Source of the DNA: G051132615 sp051132615
Lineage (GTDB): Bacteria > Pseudomonadota > Gammaproteobacteria > Burkholderiales > Neisseriaceae
Length of the DNA stretch: 64,000 bases
Direction of reading: 5' to 3'
Assembly (NCBI RefSeq): GCF_051132615.1
Contig: NZ_CP152375.1
Coordinates: 930,001 to 994,000 of the forward strand
Every line of letters starts with the position of its first letter. The stretch's first letter is position 1. This document shows positions 16,255-25,466 of this stretch, piece by piece. The notes below the pieces were generated by a model. That model had not been told where the DNA came from and did no database searches. It saw only the letters and a program-made list of their open reading frames with translations. Both the position numbers and the translations under genes were made by a program.

Positions 16255-18553
16255 TCAGAAAAAATATACATTTTTTGCATTATTATGGACAATAACCGTT
16301 ATTGCCCTAGGCATATTGCTGTGCATTTTACTGCCACGCAGCCAGATCAACACCAGTGTCATGGCCTTATTGCCACAGGAGCATTATGCTGATATTCCCG
16401 ATTCTATTTTAGAGGGGTTCAGTTCAAGGCTCGATAAACAGGTTATTTGGTTAATTAAGTCACCCACTGCTCTGGATGCAGAACCGGCAAAATGGTGGAT
16501 TAATGAGTTAAAAAAACAGCCCTCTATTGGCTCTGTTTCAACACAGATGACTCCACAAACCCAACAACAATGGGGGCAGTTTTTCTTTCAACATAAAGCG
16601 GTACTGCTTGACGCAGCAACAGAACAAAGACTTAAAAACAATACCCATACAGACTGGATTTTAAGTCAAATTTATTCTCCTTTTGCAGGAGTAGGTTCAC
16701 AAGAATTAAAACATGACCCACTATTATTAACTCGAGCCATTCAACTGGATCAACAAAAAAACGCTCGGGCATTACAAATGGATAATGGCTGGCTGTATAG
16801 TGAAGATGAACAAGGCAATACTTGGTATTTTGTGCATGCACAGCTCAAACACTCTTCTTTTGATATGAACAGTGCACGCAATATCGTTAATACCTTCTTA
16901 AGCCTAGAACACAATTTAAAACAGCAGTTTCCTGGCACAGAAGTCTTACAAAGAGGTACGGTTTTTTACAGCAATTACGCCAGCGAACTAGCCCAAAAAG
17001 ATATTTCCACCATTGGTGTGGCGTCAACACTTGGTATTATTTTATTGATTTTACTGGTATTCCGTTCCATACAACCCATTATTTTGACCTTATTGTCTTT
17101 GGCTGTAGGTGTCTTAGCGGGCATCACTGCCGTTTTGGCTTGCTTTGGTCAAATACACATCATGACGTTGGTGATGAGCACCAGTGTTGTGGGGATTTCG
17201 ATTGATTATGCCTTGCATTATTTAACAGAGCGCATGGTTCATGGCAAAGATGAAACGCCTTTATTCAGTCTGAACAAGTTGCTCCCAACATTGGCTCTTG
17301 CCTTAGCCTCCAGTATCAGTGCCTATGTTTGCTTACTCTTTGCCCCTTTTGCAGGTTTGCAACAATTGGCTGTGTTTGCCATAGCAGGTTTAGCTGGTGC
17401 CTTTTTTACTGTAGTGGGCTGGTACCCATTTTTAGCTAAAAAATTACCGACTCGCCCCAATATTTCGACACGCTTAATAAGCTCTTGGCTGAATCTATGG
17501 CAACAAAACAACCTGATTCGTTATGGTTTACCTGCATTGATTTTTATTGTCTCTTTAATTGGTTTAAGCCAATTAAAAGCAGATGATGACATTGGTAAAC
17601 TACAGGCATTACCCAAATCATTACAACAACAAGAGCACAAAATAGCACAATTAACAGGTCAAAATAATGACCAAAAATGGCTGATTGTTTATGGCAATGA
17701 TGCGCAGGAAACCTTACAAAGGTTAGAACACGTGTCTGTTTTATTGAATCAGGCGAAACAAAACCAAGTTTTAGACGATTTTAATATACTGCCCTTGCCT
17801 TCATTAAAAAAACAAAAAGAACATCTGGCTCTCATACAAGAAAAAATGCCAACTGTTCTAACTGCACTACAAAAAGAAGGCATTCAAGCCAATATCTCTA
17901 CAATGGATTCAAATTTGGTCGATATAAACACATGGCTAGCTCACCCAGTTAGCGAAGCATGGCGAACCTTATGGCTCAGTTTAGATAGTGGGCAAAGTGC
18001 TGTCTTGGTGCCACTACATGGTATCGCGCAACCTGCTGAATTAAAAAACATCAGCACACAAGTAGCAGGTGTACACTGGGTAGACAGAAAAACCGAACTA
18101 AGTGAGCTATTTGCAACGTACCGACTTTATTTATCTTGGTTGCTCGTTGGTGCGTTAGGACTTATTTGTTTGCTGTTTATTTATAAAATGGGGGTTATTC
18201 GTGGCATCCGCTGTACTCTACCGTTGGTTTTGGCACTGACAACCAGTTTAAGCATCTTAGCTTTAACAGGACAAACCGTTAATTTATTCTCCTTATTGGC
18301 TTTAATTCTTGTTTTGGGTATTGGCATTGATTACACCCTGTTTTTTAGTAATCAACACATCACCCCTACCACAGTTGCCTTATCTGTTTTTATGGCTGCC
18401 CTGACAACAGAATTGACCTTTGGGCTTTTAGGGTTTAGTCATACGCAAGCCATTAGTGGCTTTGGGCTAGTATTAAGCGCAGGTATTTTTACTGCTTTTT
18501 TATTGGCGCCCATTGCGCTCCCCACACAAACATCGAAAAAGGATACAAAATAG
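16238..18553 (+). CDS. apeM: MMPL/RND-family exporter (ApeM)
   Basis: 771 residues starting at a GTG that overlaps apeL by 17 bases. One N-terminal helix, a periplasmic loop of about 210 residues, a five-to-six-helix bundle (about 250-430), a second periplasmic loop and a second bundle (about 630-765). SISALSISID-type segments include VVGISIDYALHYLTE in the first bundle and LGIGIDYTLFFSNQ in the second, both with the conserved G-I-x-x-D-Y of MMPL proteins. It should move the APE lipid out of the inner membrane together with ApeL and ApeN. Confidence 0.9.
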   Translation: MLTLNNQKKYTFFALLWTITVIALGILLCILLPRSQINTSVMALLPQEHYADIPDSILEGFSSRLDKQVIWLIKSPTALDAEPAKWWINELKKQPSIGSVSTQMTPQTQQQWGQFFFQHKAVLLDAATEQRLKNNTHTDWILSQIYSPFAGVGSQELKHDPLLLTRAIQLDQQKNARALQMDNGWLYSEDEQGNTWYFVHAQLKHSSFDMNSARNIVNTFLSLEHNLKQQFPGTEVLQRGTVFYSNYASELAQKDISTIGVASTLGIILLILLVFRSIQPIILTLLSLAVGVLAGITAVLACFGQIHIMTLVMSTSVVGISIDYALHYLTERMVHGKDETPLFSLNKLLPTLALALASSISAYVCLLFAPFAGLQQLAVFAIAGLAGAFFTVVGWYPFLAKKLPTRPNISTRLISSWLNLWQQNNLIRYGLPALIFIVSLIGLSQLKADDDIGKLQALPKSLQQQEHKIAQLTGQNNDQKWLIVYGNDAQETLQRLEHVSVLLNQAKQNQVLDDFNILPLPSLKKQKEHLALIQEKMPTVLTALQKEGIQANISTMDSNLVDINTWLAHPVSEAWRTLWLSLDSGQSAVLVPLHGIAQPAELKNISTQVAGVHWVDRKTELSELFATYRLYLSWLLVGALGLICLLFIYKMGVIRGIRCTLPLVLALTTSLSILALTGQTVNLFSLLALILVLGIGIDYTLFFSNQHITPTTVALSVFMAALTTELTFGLLGFSHTQAISGFGLVLSAGIFTAFLLAPIALPTQTSKKDTK

Positions 18554-18555
18554 GC

Positions 18556-19122
18556 ATGAAATATTTTAATATCTGGCTATTAAGCCTTATCCTCTTATTG
18601 GCCGGTTGCGCGACCAAACAAAACAATGAAGCTTGGCTCACTCGCGGCACAAAAATCACCTTACCTCCGCCAGGTATTGCCATGGATATCCATAAGCAAC
18701 AGCTCTTAACAACCACAGTTAAAGGACAGCAACATTCTTTAATGGTTTTATTGGATGCCAATGAACAAGAAATTAAACTGGTTGGTTTATCTGCAATTGG
18801 CATACGATTATTTACCGTACAGTATAACCAGCAAGGCATTCAAACCAAACAATTTATTAAAATAGCACAATTACCACCTGCCCCTCAGGTATTAAGCGAT
18901 ATTATGCTCAGCTACTGGCCCACTGCTGTTTGGCAAAACCATTTACCTGAAGGTTGGACATTAACGGATACAGAACAACAACGCCTTTTAAAAAATAATA
19001 AAGGTGAAACGATTACCGAAATTCATTATCAAAACCAACACAATAAACGTGAACCTGTTTCCTTAAAACAGCATTATTTTGGTTATGAAATCACACTGAC
19101 AAATATGGATGACGAGCCATGA
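18556..19122 (+). CDS. apeN: DUF3261 lipoprotein (ApeN)
   Basis: 188 residues with lipoprotein signal MKYFNIWLLSLILLLAGC (lipobox LAGC, C18). The mature protein contains the ALPPPG-like LPPPGIAMD, QHSLMVLLDANEQEIKLVGLS and a C-terminal ITEIHYQNQ strand, matching the DUF3261 family found in APE clusters. Likely an outer-membrane acceptor for the polyene lipid. Two bases separate it from apeM; its end overlaps apeO (ATGA). Confidence 0.87.
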   Translation: MKYFNIWLLSLILLLAGCATKQNNEAWLTRGTKITLPPPGIAMDIHKQQLLTTTVKGQQHSLMVLLDANEQEIKLVGLSAIGIRLFTVQYNQQGIQTKQFIKIAQLPPAPQVLSDIMLSYWPTAVWQNHLPEGWTLTDTEQQRLLKNNKGETITEIHYQNQHNKREPVSLKQHYFGYEITLTNMDDEP

Positions 19123-20285
19123 TTTATTGCAATGCGTTTGGTGCCATCAATGCCCTAGGATCTGATTGTAAAAGCATCAGTTCTGCCTTAAAAGAAGGAC
19201 AAACTGGTTTAAAATCAAATAATAGCTGGTTAACTAATCAACAGACCACCTTTCTTGGGCAAGTTCAAGCAGATTTACCTTTAGTCCCCCCCGACCTGAG
19301 TCAACACAATTCTAGAAACAATCAGTTAATACTGGCAGCTTTAGAACAAATTCGCCCACAAGTAGACAATTTAATCAGCCAATTTGGACACAATCGTATT
19401 GCCGTTATTATGGGTACCAGCACCTCTGGCATTTATGAGGGTGAATTGGCTATTGCACACTACTTAACCTATGGCGTTTTAGCTGATGGTTTTGACTATC
19501 AACAACAACAGTTCGGCGATGCAGGTGAATTTTTGGCCAAATATCTTGGCCTAACTGGCCCATCTTATACCATTTCAACAGCTTGTTCATCCAGCGCTCG
19601 AGCCATCATTAGTGGTTATCGCCTACTTAAAGCTGGCCTTGTCGATGCAGCAATTGTGGGCGGCGCCGACAGCTTATGCAAAATGGCCATCAATGGTTTC
19701 AATAGCTTAGAAGCCATTTCTACAAAACAGTGTTTGCCTTTTGCTCAAGACAGAGATGGCATCAATATTGGCGAAGCAGCTGGGCTGATGATTTTAAGTA
19801 AAGAACAAAGTGATTTAAGCATTTTGGGTTTTGGTGAATCATCAGATGCATGGCATATGTCTGCCCCACATCCCGAAGGCATAGGAGCAAAAAATGCCAT
19901 GCAAAAAGCGCTTGCCCATGCCAAACTCACGCCTGAAAATATTGGTTATATCAATTTACATGGTACAGCGACTCGTTTAAACGATGATGCAGAATCAAAA
20001 GCTGTTTATCAAGTTTTTGCAGACCAAACGCCATGTAGCTCAACCAAACATTTAACGGGGCATACCCTTGGCGCGGCAGGTATTACCGAAGCAATTATCA
20101 GCGCATTGATCTTACAAGACAATTTACCTTTACCCCAACAAGACTTTACACACTCACCTCAAGATGCCGCACTTGCCCCCATTCAATTAGTCAAGGGTCA
20201 TCTTAACTTGAAGCAAAAGACTATTTTATCTAACTCTTTTGCTTTTGGGGGCAATAATGCTTGCTTGATTTTAGGAAACCGATGA
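19119..20285 (+). CDS. apeO: Beta-ketoacyl-ACP synthase (ApeO)
   Basis: 388 residues, full-length KAS I/II fold. The active Cys is in ISTACSSSARA (about residue 156) and the two His are in NLHGTATRLNDDAES and KHLTGHTLGAAG. ApeO is the elongating ketosynthase that pairs with ApeC. The start overlaps the apeN stop. Its last bases overlap apeP (ATGATGA). Confidence 0.93.
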   Translation: MIYCNAFGAINALGSDCKSISSALKEGQTGLKSNNSWLTNQQTTFLGQVQADLPLVPPDLSQHNSRNNQLILAALEQIRPQVDNLISQFGHNRIAVIMGTSTSGIYEGELAIAHYLTYGVLADGFDYQQQQFGDAGEFLAKYLGLTGPSYTISTACSSSARAIISGYRLLKAGLVDAAIVGGADSLCKMAINGFNSLEAISTKQCLPFAQDRDGINIGEAAGLMILSKEQSDLSILGFGESSDAWHMSAPHPEGIGAKNAMQKALAHAKLTPENIGYINLHGTATRLNDDAESKAVYQVFADQTPCSSTKHLTGHTLGAAGITEAIISALILQDNLPLPQQDFTHSPQDAALAPIQLVKGHLNLKQKTILSNSFAFGGNNACLILGNR

Positions 20286-20752
20286 TGAATTCTTTTTTAC
20301 CTGTTGCAGATTATCTGCCACATGAAGCGCCTATGGTACTCTTGGATCAACTCTATGCCGTTGACCCAGAAACAATTGAATGCACCGTACAAATCAATAA
20401 AACAGGGGTACTGGCACCATTTTTAAATGAAAATGATCATTTGCCTGCATGGTTTTTATTGGAAATCATGGCACAAACAGTTGGCGTATGGAATGGTTTT
20501 CATGCAAAGGCACACAATAAAGCCCCACAAATTGGCCTGTTACTGGGCTCTCGTGCATTCAAAACGATCCAAGCTGAATATCCACCAAACACCACTTTAC
20601 ATATCCAAGCAAAATTATTACTCCAAGATGAGAGACTGGCTAATTTTGATTGTGCCGTTTTGATTGATCAAGACATGATTGCCTCAGCCAAAATCAATGT
20701 CTTTGAACCAAATACTGAAGAAATTAATGCTTTATTGGAAAGGAATACCTAA
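20282..20752 (+). CDS. apeP: 3-hydroxyacyl-ACP dehydratase (ApeP)
   Basis: 156 residues of the hotdog fold. It opens MMNSFLPVADYLPHEAPMVLLD, whose YLPHEAPMVLLD is the ApeP/FabA-like signature with the catalytic His; WFLLEIMAQTVGVWNG carries the central helix. ATG at 20282 overlaps the apeO stop, with AGGA five bases upstream; ATG at 20285 is equally usable, and a TTG at 20261 is rejected. ApeP forms the dehydratase pair with ApeI. Confidence 0.9.
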   Translation: MMNSFLPVADYLPHEAPMVLLDQLYAVDPETIECTVQINKTGVLAPFLNENDHLPAWFLLEIMAQTVGVWNGFHAKAHNKAPQIGLLLGSRAFKTIQAEYPPNTTLHIQAKLLLQDERLANFDCAVLIDQDMIASAKINVFEPNTEEINALLERNT

Positions 20753-21484
20753 ATGAATCGTACTGTATTGGTTACAGGCGCAAGCAAAGGAATTGGACAA
20801 GCAATTGCCATAGAATTAGCCAAACAAAATTTCACCATTGTGGTGCATTATTTAAAAGATAAAGCAGGTGCAGAACAGACGCTCAATCAAATTGAGCAGT
20901 TGAATGGACAAGGTCGCTTATTGTGTTTTGACATCAGCAATAAACAAGATTGCCGCCAAACATTAGAGCAAGATATAGAACAAAATGGTGCTTATTACGG
21001 CATTGTTAATAATGCAGGTATCATTAAAGATGGTGCTTTTCCAGCTTTAACAGATGAAGATTGGGATGATGTGATCCACACCAATCTGGATAGTTTTTAC
21101 AATGTGATTCATCCTTGCATCATGCCCATGATTCGACTCAAGCAAGGCGGACGTATTATTGTTTTATCATCTGTTTCAGGCATTATGGGCAACCGAGGAC
21201 AAGTAAACTACAGTGCAGCAAAAGCAGGCATTATTGGTGCATGTAAAGCTTTAGCAGTTGAGCTCGCCAAACGCAAAATTACTGTTAACTGCATTGCACC
21301 AGGTTTAATTGATACAGGCATCTTAGACATGGAAGAACAAGCAAAAGAAGAAGCCATGCGGATGATTCCAATGGGCAGAATGGGGCAAGTAGAAGAAGTG
21401 GCTGCTTTGGCAAATTTTTTAATGTCAGACAATGCTGCATACATTACGCGTCAAGTTATTTCAATTAATGGAGGCATGTTATGA
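20753..21484 (+). CDS. apeQ: 3-ketoacyl-ACP reductase, FabG-like SDR (ApeQ)
   Basis: 243 residues of the short-chain dehydrogenase family. NADPH site TGASKGIG (residues 8-15), NNAGI, catalytic Ser in VLSSVSG and the Y-x3-K in NYSAAKAG, followed by NCIAPGLIDTGI. It reduces the 3-keto group after each elongation. Starts on the base after the apeP stop and overlaps apeR by four bases. Confidence 0.94.
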   Translation: MNRTVLVTGASKGIGQAIAIELAKQNFTIVVHYLKDKAGAEQTLNQIEQLNGQGRLLCFDISNKQDCRQTLEQDIEQNGAYYGIVNNAGIIKDGAFPALTDEDWDDVIHTNLDSFYNVIHPCIMPMIRLKQGGRIIVLSSVSGIMGNRGQVNYSAAKAGIIGACKALAVELAKRKITVNCIAPGLIDTGILDMEEQAKEEAMRMIPMGRMGQVEEVAALANFLMSDNAAYITRQVISINGGML

Positions 21485-22710
21485 CAAATAGAGTTGTCAT
21501 TACAGGAATGGGTGGGATCACCGCATTTGGGCAAGACAGCCAAAGCATTATGCAAAAACTCAAAGACGGTCAAAATGCGATTAAATACATGCCTGAATGG
21601 GAAGAGTATGCAGGTCTGAACACTAAATTGGCAGGCCCTATTCAAAATTTTACCATTCCCAAACACTATACCCGTAAGCAATTACGCTCAATGGGGCCAG
21701 TATCGATTATGTCAACCCGTGCCACCGAGCTTGCTTTAGAACAAGCAAATCTATTGAATCATGAAGTCCTCAGCAATGGACAAACTGGCATTGCTTATGG
21801 TTCATCTACTGGCAGCACCAAACAAGTGGGTGAATTTGGCAACATGCTCAACAATAAAAATGTGTACAGCATTACAGCCACTACCTATGTACAAATGATG
21901 TCACATACTACAGCCGTTAACACTGGGCTATTTTTTGGCTTAAAGGGACGTGTTATCCCCACTTCCAGCGCTTGTACCTCTGGCAGTCAAGCCATTGGTT
22001 ATGCATACGAAGCCATTAAACATGGTTACCAAACGGTTATGATTGCAGGTGGCGCAGAAGAGCTTTGCCCATCAGAAGCAGCCGTATTTGATACCTTATT
22101 TGCCACGAGCCAAATGAATGATCAACCTGAACACTCTCCTCGTCCTTTTGACAAAAATCGTGATGGTTTAGTTATTGGTGAAGGCGCCTGCACATTAATT
22201 TTAGAAGAGTTAAACCATGCGATGGCACGTGGTGCCACCATTTATGGTGAAATTGTAGGCTTTGCCAGCAATTGTGATGCCAGCCATATTACCCAACCCA
22301 GAAAAGAAACCATGCAAATTTGTATGGAACAAGCCCTACAAAATGCACAATTACCCCCTGAAGCGATTGGCTACTTAAGTGCTCATGGCACTGCAACTGC
22401 CAGAGGTGATGTGGCAGAAAGTTTAGCGACAGCCAATATTTTTGGCACCAATACCCCGATATCTTCCCTTAAAAGCTATTTTGGTCATACTTTAGGCGCT
22501 TGTGGTGCAATGGAAGCTTGGCTGAGTATTGAAATGATGCGAAATAAGTGGTTTGCACCAACCATCAATTTAACAGAGCCTGACCCTGAATGTGGTCAAT
22601 TAGATTACATTATGCAAGAAGGTCGAACAATGGATATTGAATACATTCAATCCAATAATTTTGCTTTTGGCGGGATCAACACCTCATTAATTATTAAACG
22701 GTGGGCATAA
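21481..22710 (+). CDS. apeR: Beta-ketoacyl-ACP synthase (ApeR)
   Basis: 409 residues of the KAS II type. The active Cys is in PTSSACTSGSQA (about residue 165), and the His residues are in SAHGTATARGDVAES and SYFGHTLGACG. It is the last APE gene and probably performs the first condensation onto the aryl starter, or elongates in parallel with ApeO. No hairpin terminator was seen in the 150 bases after it, so readthrough to the next lipoprotein gene is possible. Confidence 0.94.
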   Translation: MTNRVVITGMGGITAFGQDSQSIMQKLKDGQNAIKYMPEWEEYAGLNTKLAGPIQNFTIPKHYTRKQLRSMGPVSIMSTRATELALEQANLLNHEVLSNGQTGIAYGSSTGSTKQVGEFGNMLNNKNVYSITATTYVQMMSHTTAVNTGLFFGLKGRVIPTSSACTSGSQAIGYAYEAIKHGYQTVMIAGGAEELCPSEAAVFDTLFATSQMNDQPEHSPRPFDKNRDGLVIGEGACTLILEELNHAMARGATIYGEIVGFASNCDASHITQPRKETMQICMEQALQNAQLPPEAIGYLSAHGTATARGDVAESLATANIFGTNTPISSLKSYFGHTLGACGAMEAWLSIEMMRNKWFAPTINLTEPDPECGQLDYIMQEGRTMDIEYIQSNNFAFGGINTSLIIKRWA

Positions 22711-22863
22711 TCAGGTTAAAAGAAGAATCCATAATAGCAATGATTCATTTTAAATTGTGCAAGCAATCATTATCGATTCCGTTTAATCTTTATGCCCCAT
22801 CTTATTAACCCAAGATGACAAATGAGCAACTCATTTTAATCGCTTTATGAACAACAGAAAAAG

Positions 22864-23394
22864 ATGAAATATAAAAACATACTTATTATCAGCTTATTAA
22901 TAATATTATTAGGCGCATGTACAGAAACAGAAAAAGCTCAGTTAGCCAACACTAATGATACTGAGGACCCTGTTGTCTATTTCAAACATGATGACAAAGC
23001 AATGAATAAGGCCATTCAAACAGCCAGAACAACTTTCCACCAATTCGAAAAAGCATTTAATGAAAATGACACCAACCAATACTCTGGCTTTACCATTAAA
23101 GTCGGCTTTCCAACACAATCAGGTTCAAAAGAACATATATGGGTAAGTGATATTCAGTATGACAAAAAAAACTATTCAGGCATAATTTACAATACCCCTG
23201 TTGAAAATGTTGGCTTTGAATACGGCGACACAATAACAGCAATCGAGCAAAACCAAATCAGCGATTGGATGTTTACTGATACAAAAACCAACAAAACTTA
23301 CGGTGGCTATACCGTTCGTGTGATGCGTGACGCAATGAGTGATGCAGAAAAACAAGCATTTGATCAAGAAACAGGCCTCAACTTTGCCGAGTAA
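22864..23394 (+). CDS. YegJ-like lipoprotein (DUF2314)
   Basis: 176 residues. Signal MKYKNILIISLLIILLGAC with lipobox LGAC (C19). The mature part matches DUF2314/YegJ: AIQTARTTFHQFEKAF, FTIKVGFP, EHIWVSDIQYD, GIIYNTPVENV and DWMFTDTKTNKTYGGYTVR. The family has no assigned reaction; several members are periplasmic or immunity-like. A weak AAAAAGATG precedes the start. It ends before a 15-bp hairpin shared with the converging gene. Confidence 0.8.
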   Translation: MKYKNILIISLLIILLGACTETEKAQLANTNDTEDPVVYFKHDDKAMNKAIQTARTTFHQFEKAFNENDTNQYSGFTIKVGFPTQSGSKEHIWVSDIQYDKKNYSGIIYNTPVENVGFEYGDTITAIEQNQISDWMFTDTKTNKTYGGYTVRVMRDAMSDAEKQAFDQETGLNFAE

Positions 23395-23410
23395 ATAATA
23401 CTTTGAACAA

Positions 23411-23450
23411 ATTTAAACCCTATACTGATTACCTTGTATAGGGTTTAAAT
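23411..23450. terminator. Bidirectional hairpin between converging genes
   Basis: ATTTAAACCCTATAC and GTATAGGGTTTAAAT form a perfect 15-bp stem with a 10-base loop, just after the DUF2314 stop (23394) and before the stop of the small acidic gene (23487). There is no long U-run, but stem and position fit a two-way terminator. The AAACCC-TATAC core recurs in the palindrome at 28533. Confidence 0.65.
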
Positions 23451-23486
23451 GCATAAAACTGTACTTGGACACTCATGAACTAAAAA

Positions 23487-23702
23487 TTAAAGATCAGATC
23501 GCTCCATCGTTTCAGTACCCCAAAACAACCGTTCTGCATCTGTTTTAGCAAAAGCTTTTACCAATACTTCATCACTGCCTTCTTCCCAAATTTGTTCAGC
23601 CAAAGCTTCATCATCTTTTGCCAACTCAAAAATGGCCTCCGCAATTTCGATAGAGGTTTCACGTACATTTGCCCATGCTTCAATATCTTGTTTGGTTTTC
23701 AT
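23487..23702 (-). CDS. Small acidic protein of unknown function
   Basis: 71 residues, strongly acidic and helical: IEAWANVRETSIEIAEAIFE then KDDEALAEQIWEEGSDEVLV (cited as two pieces). Cytosolic, no signal or membrane helix. A good AGGAGAAAAAT precedes the ATG, which with the biased composition supports a real gene. It follows the dehydrogenase gene by 22 bases and is probably co-transcribed. I do not recognise the family. Confidence 0.62.
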   Translation of the reverse strand: MKTKQDIEAWANVRETSIEIAEAIFELAKDDEALAEQIWEEGSDEVLVKAFAKTDAERLFWGTETMERSDL

Positions 23703-23724
23703 ATTTTTCTCCTTTTACATTGTT

Positions 23725-24789
23725 TTAATAACTGAACGAAGCTTGTCTCATACCTAGAGCCACACCAGCATCTGTAATAGCTTGCCACTCATTATCTGAA
23801 ATATCAATACCATTTGCCAAACGTTGTGCAGCAGTTCTGATTTCTGGTTCCCCTGAAATCAAAATGGGATGTTCATCTGGAAAAGGTGCTGGAGATGAGC
23901 GAATATAATCAATCATGGCATCATACTCTGCCCCAAACCAGTCTTTTGCGGCTAATTTTGTTGGGTCTACCACAAAAGTGGTCATATTATTCACAATCGC
24001 ACCTTCTCTTGGATTCTCAGGTTGGAATGTTCCACCACCAGAAAGCAAACCTGCCAAAAATTCACAAGCCATAATCAAACCGCCACCTTTATGTTTGGCA
24101 ATGGGACGCAATGCACCAGTTGGCTCTTCCCACATGGCTTTAGGATCATTTGTTGGATGCCCTTTTGCATCTAACATCACTTCTTCATCAAATTTTTTAC
24201 CGGCCAAATAAGCCACTCTTGTTTTACCCAAAGCCACAATACTGGTGGCAAAATCCAAAATAAATGCTGGGTTTTCAGGGCTTTTAGGCATGGCAATGCA
24301 AATAGGGTTGGTACCAAACCTTGCCGCTGACCCACAAAAAGGCGCAACCAAAGCAGCATTAAAATCGGTCACATTCACAAAATGAACAGAAATCATGCCT
24401 GCTGCTGCAGCTTGTTCGCCATAAGTACCAATTCGCCCTAAATGATTTGTTTTGGCCAAAGTCATCAAGCAAACACCTGTTTGTTTGGCACGCTCAATAG
24501 CTGCTGCCATGGCTTCTTTACCCGTACGTTGTCCATAACCTCTATCGCCTGAAAACTGCAATACAGCTCCCGCGTCATTAATTAACCTTGCTGCTGTATT
24601 GGGTTTAAGCAAACCTTCTTGGATAGATTTAGCATACTGAACCAACATACCCACACCATGGCTATCATGCCCTTTTAAATTGGCTTGAACCAAATGTTCT
24701 GCCACACACAATGCTTCATCAGCAGAACTTCCTGCATTTTCTAAAAAAGCTTGTACAATTTTTTGTAAGCTTTGAGCAGCAATATTCAT
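23725..24789 (-). CDS. Malate/lactate-type dehydrogenase, HcxB (YbiC)-like
   Basis: 354 residues of the LDH2/MDH2 oxidoreductase family, NAD(P)H-dependent and distinct from classical LDH/MDH. Features are LKGHDSHGVGML (catalytic His of the family), KTNHLGRIGTYGEQAAAAG, FGTNPICIAMP, DFATSIVALGKTRVA and KGGGLIMACEFLAGLLSGG. The closest described relative I recall is E. coli HcxB (YbiC), a hydroxycarboxylate dehydrogenase; other family members act on malate, sulfolactate or ureidoglycolate, so the substrate is open. Confidence 0.82.
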   Translation of the reverse strand: MNIAAQSLQKIVQAFLENAGSSADEALCVAEHLVQANLKGHDSHGVGMLVQYAKSIQEGLLKPNTAARLINDAGAVLQFSGDRGYGQRTGKEAMAAAIERAKQTGVCLMTLAKTNHLGRIGTYGEQAAAAGMISVHFVNVTDFNAALVAPFCGSAARFGTNPICIAMPKSPENPAFILDFATSIVALGKTRVAYLAGKKFDEEVMLDAKGHPTNDPKAMWEEPTGALRPIAKHKGGGLIMACEFLAGLLSGGGTFQPENPREGAIVNNMTTFVVDPTKLAAKDWFGAEYDAMIDYIRSSPAPFPDEHPILISGEPEIRTAAQRLANGIDISDNEWQAITDAGVALGMRQASFSY

Positions 24790-25466
24790 ATATATTTCCC
24801 TACGTAAATGATTTATTATCCTTAAAGCTTATACGCCTAAAACAGCCATATTACACCTTATTTAATGACGTGTATTTGAAGCGGACTTGATTACGGTAAC
24901 AATAATGCCCACATATAACCATCTCATACTGGCTATATTCTTAGTTTAACGCTGTCTTCGACCCAATTTTAACTTAAAGAAGTATGAAAATTTTTAAAAC
25001 CATCAATAAGCGAATATTATTATTGGTATTTAAATGATCACAAGACTCTTTGCCCTTATTTCACTACCGAACCAAAGAATGTATACATCAATTACACACT
25101 AAAATGGTCAAACACTCATGCTAACAGACACATAAAGAATAACCAATAAGATAACAATCAGATAGGCAATTATTAGCTGCACATCCCAAAGAAAACCAGA
25201 TAATTTTTTTGATGTAAAAATACATCACTTAAGTTTATCTCTCTCCTTTTTGATAGGTTAAATTGGAATTGTATACAACTATTATTTATAATTCCGATTT
25301 TAGATATTTAAATGAACAGTTAACATATAATTTAAATACACTAACAGTTATTGATCATAAAAATATGGATACCTACGAAGATTCACAACCAGAAATTCAT
25401 ATTTTTATGATCAATAATGATTAAACACCCTAACCAATTTATTCATTACGAAAGATTTTTGACCCT
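24790..25466. other. Long AT-rich intergenic region upstream of the autotransporter
   Basis: 677 bases without a credible gene. It must hold the promoters of the HcxB-like gene (leftward) and the autotransporter (rightward). The only clear structure is the 23-bp inverted repeat at 25348-25417. The last 40 bases have no strong Shine-Dalgarno before the ATG at 25467 (AAAGA only). Confidence 0.6.
25348..25417. repeat. 23-bp inverted repeat, 24-base spacer, upstream of the autotransporter
   Basis: Left arm 25348-25370 (TTATTGATCATAAAAATATG then GAT) and right arm 25395-25417 are reverse complements at 22 of 23 positions. The right arm ends 49 bases before the autotransporter start, so in the mRNA it would form a long hairpin in the leader. 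Each arm also contains the small palindrome TTGATCA/TGATCAA. It may be a regulatory hairpin, a protein-binding pair of sites or an upstream terminator. Confidence 0.7.
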
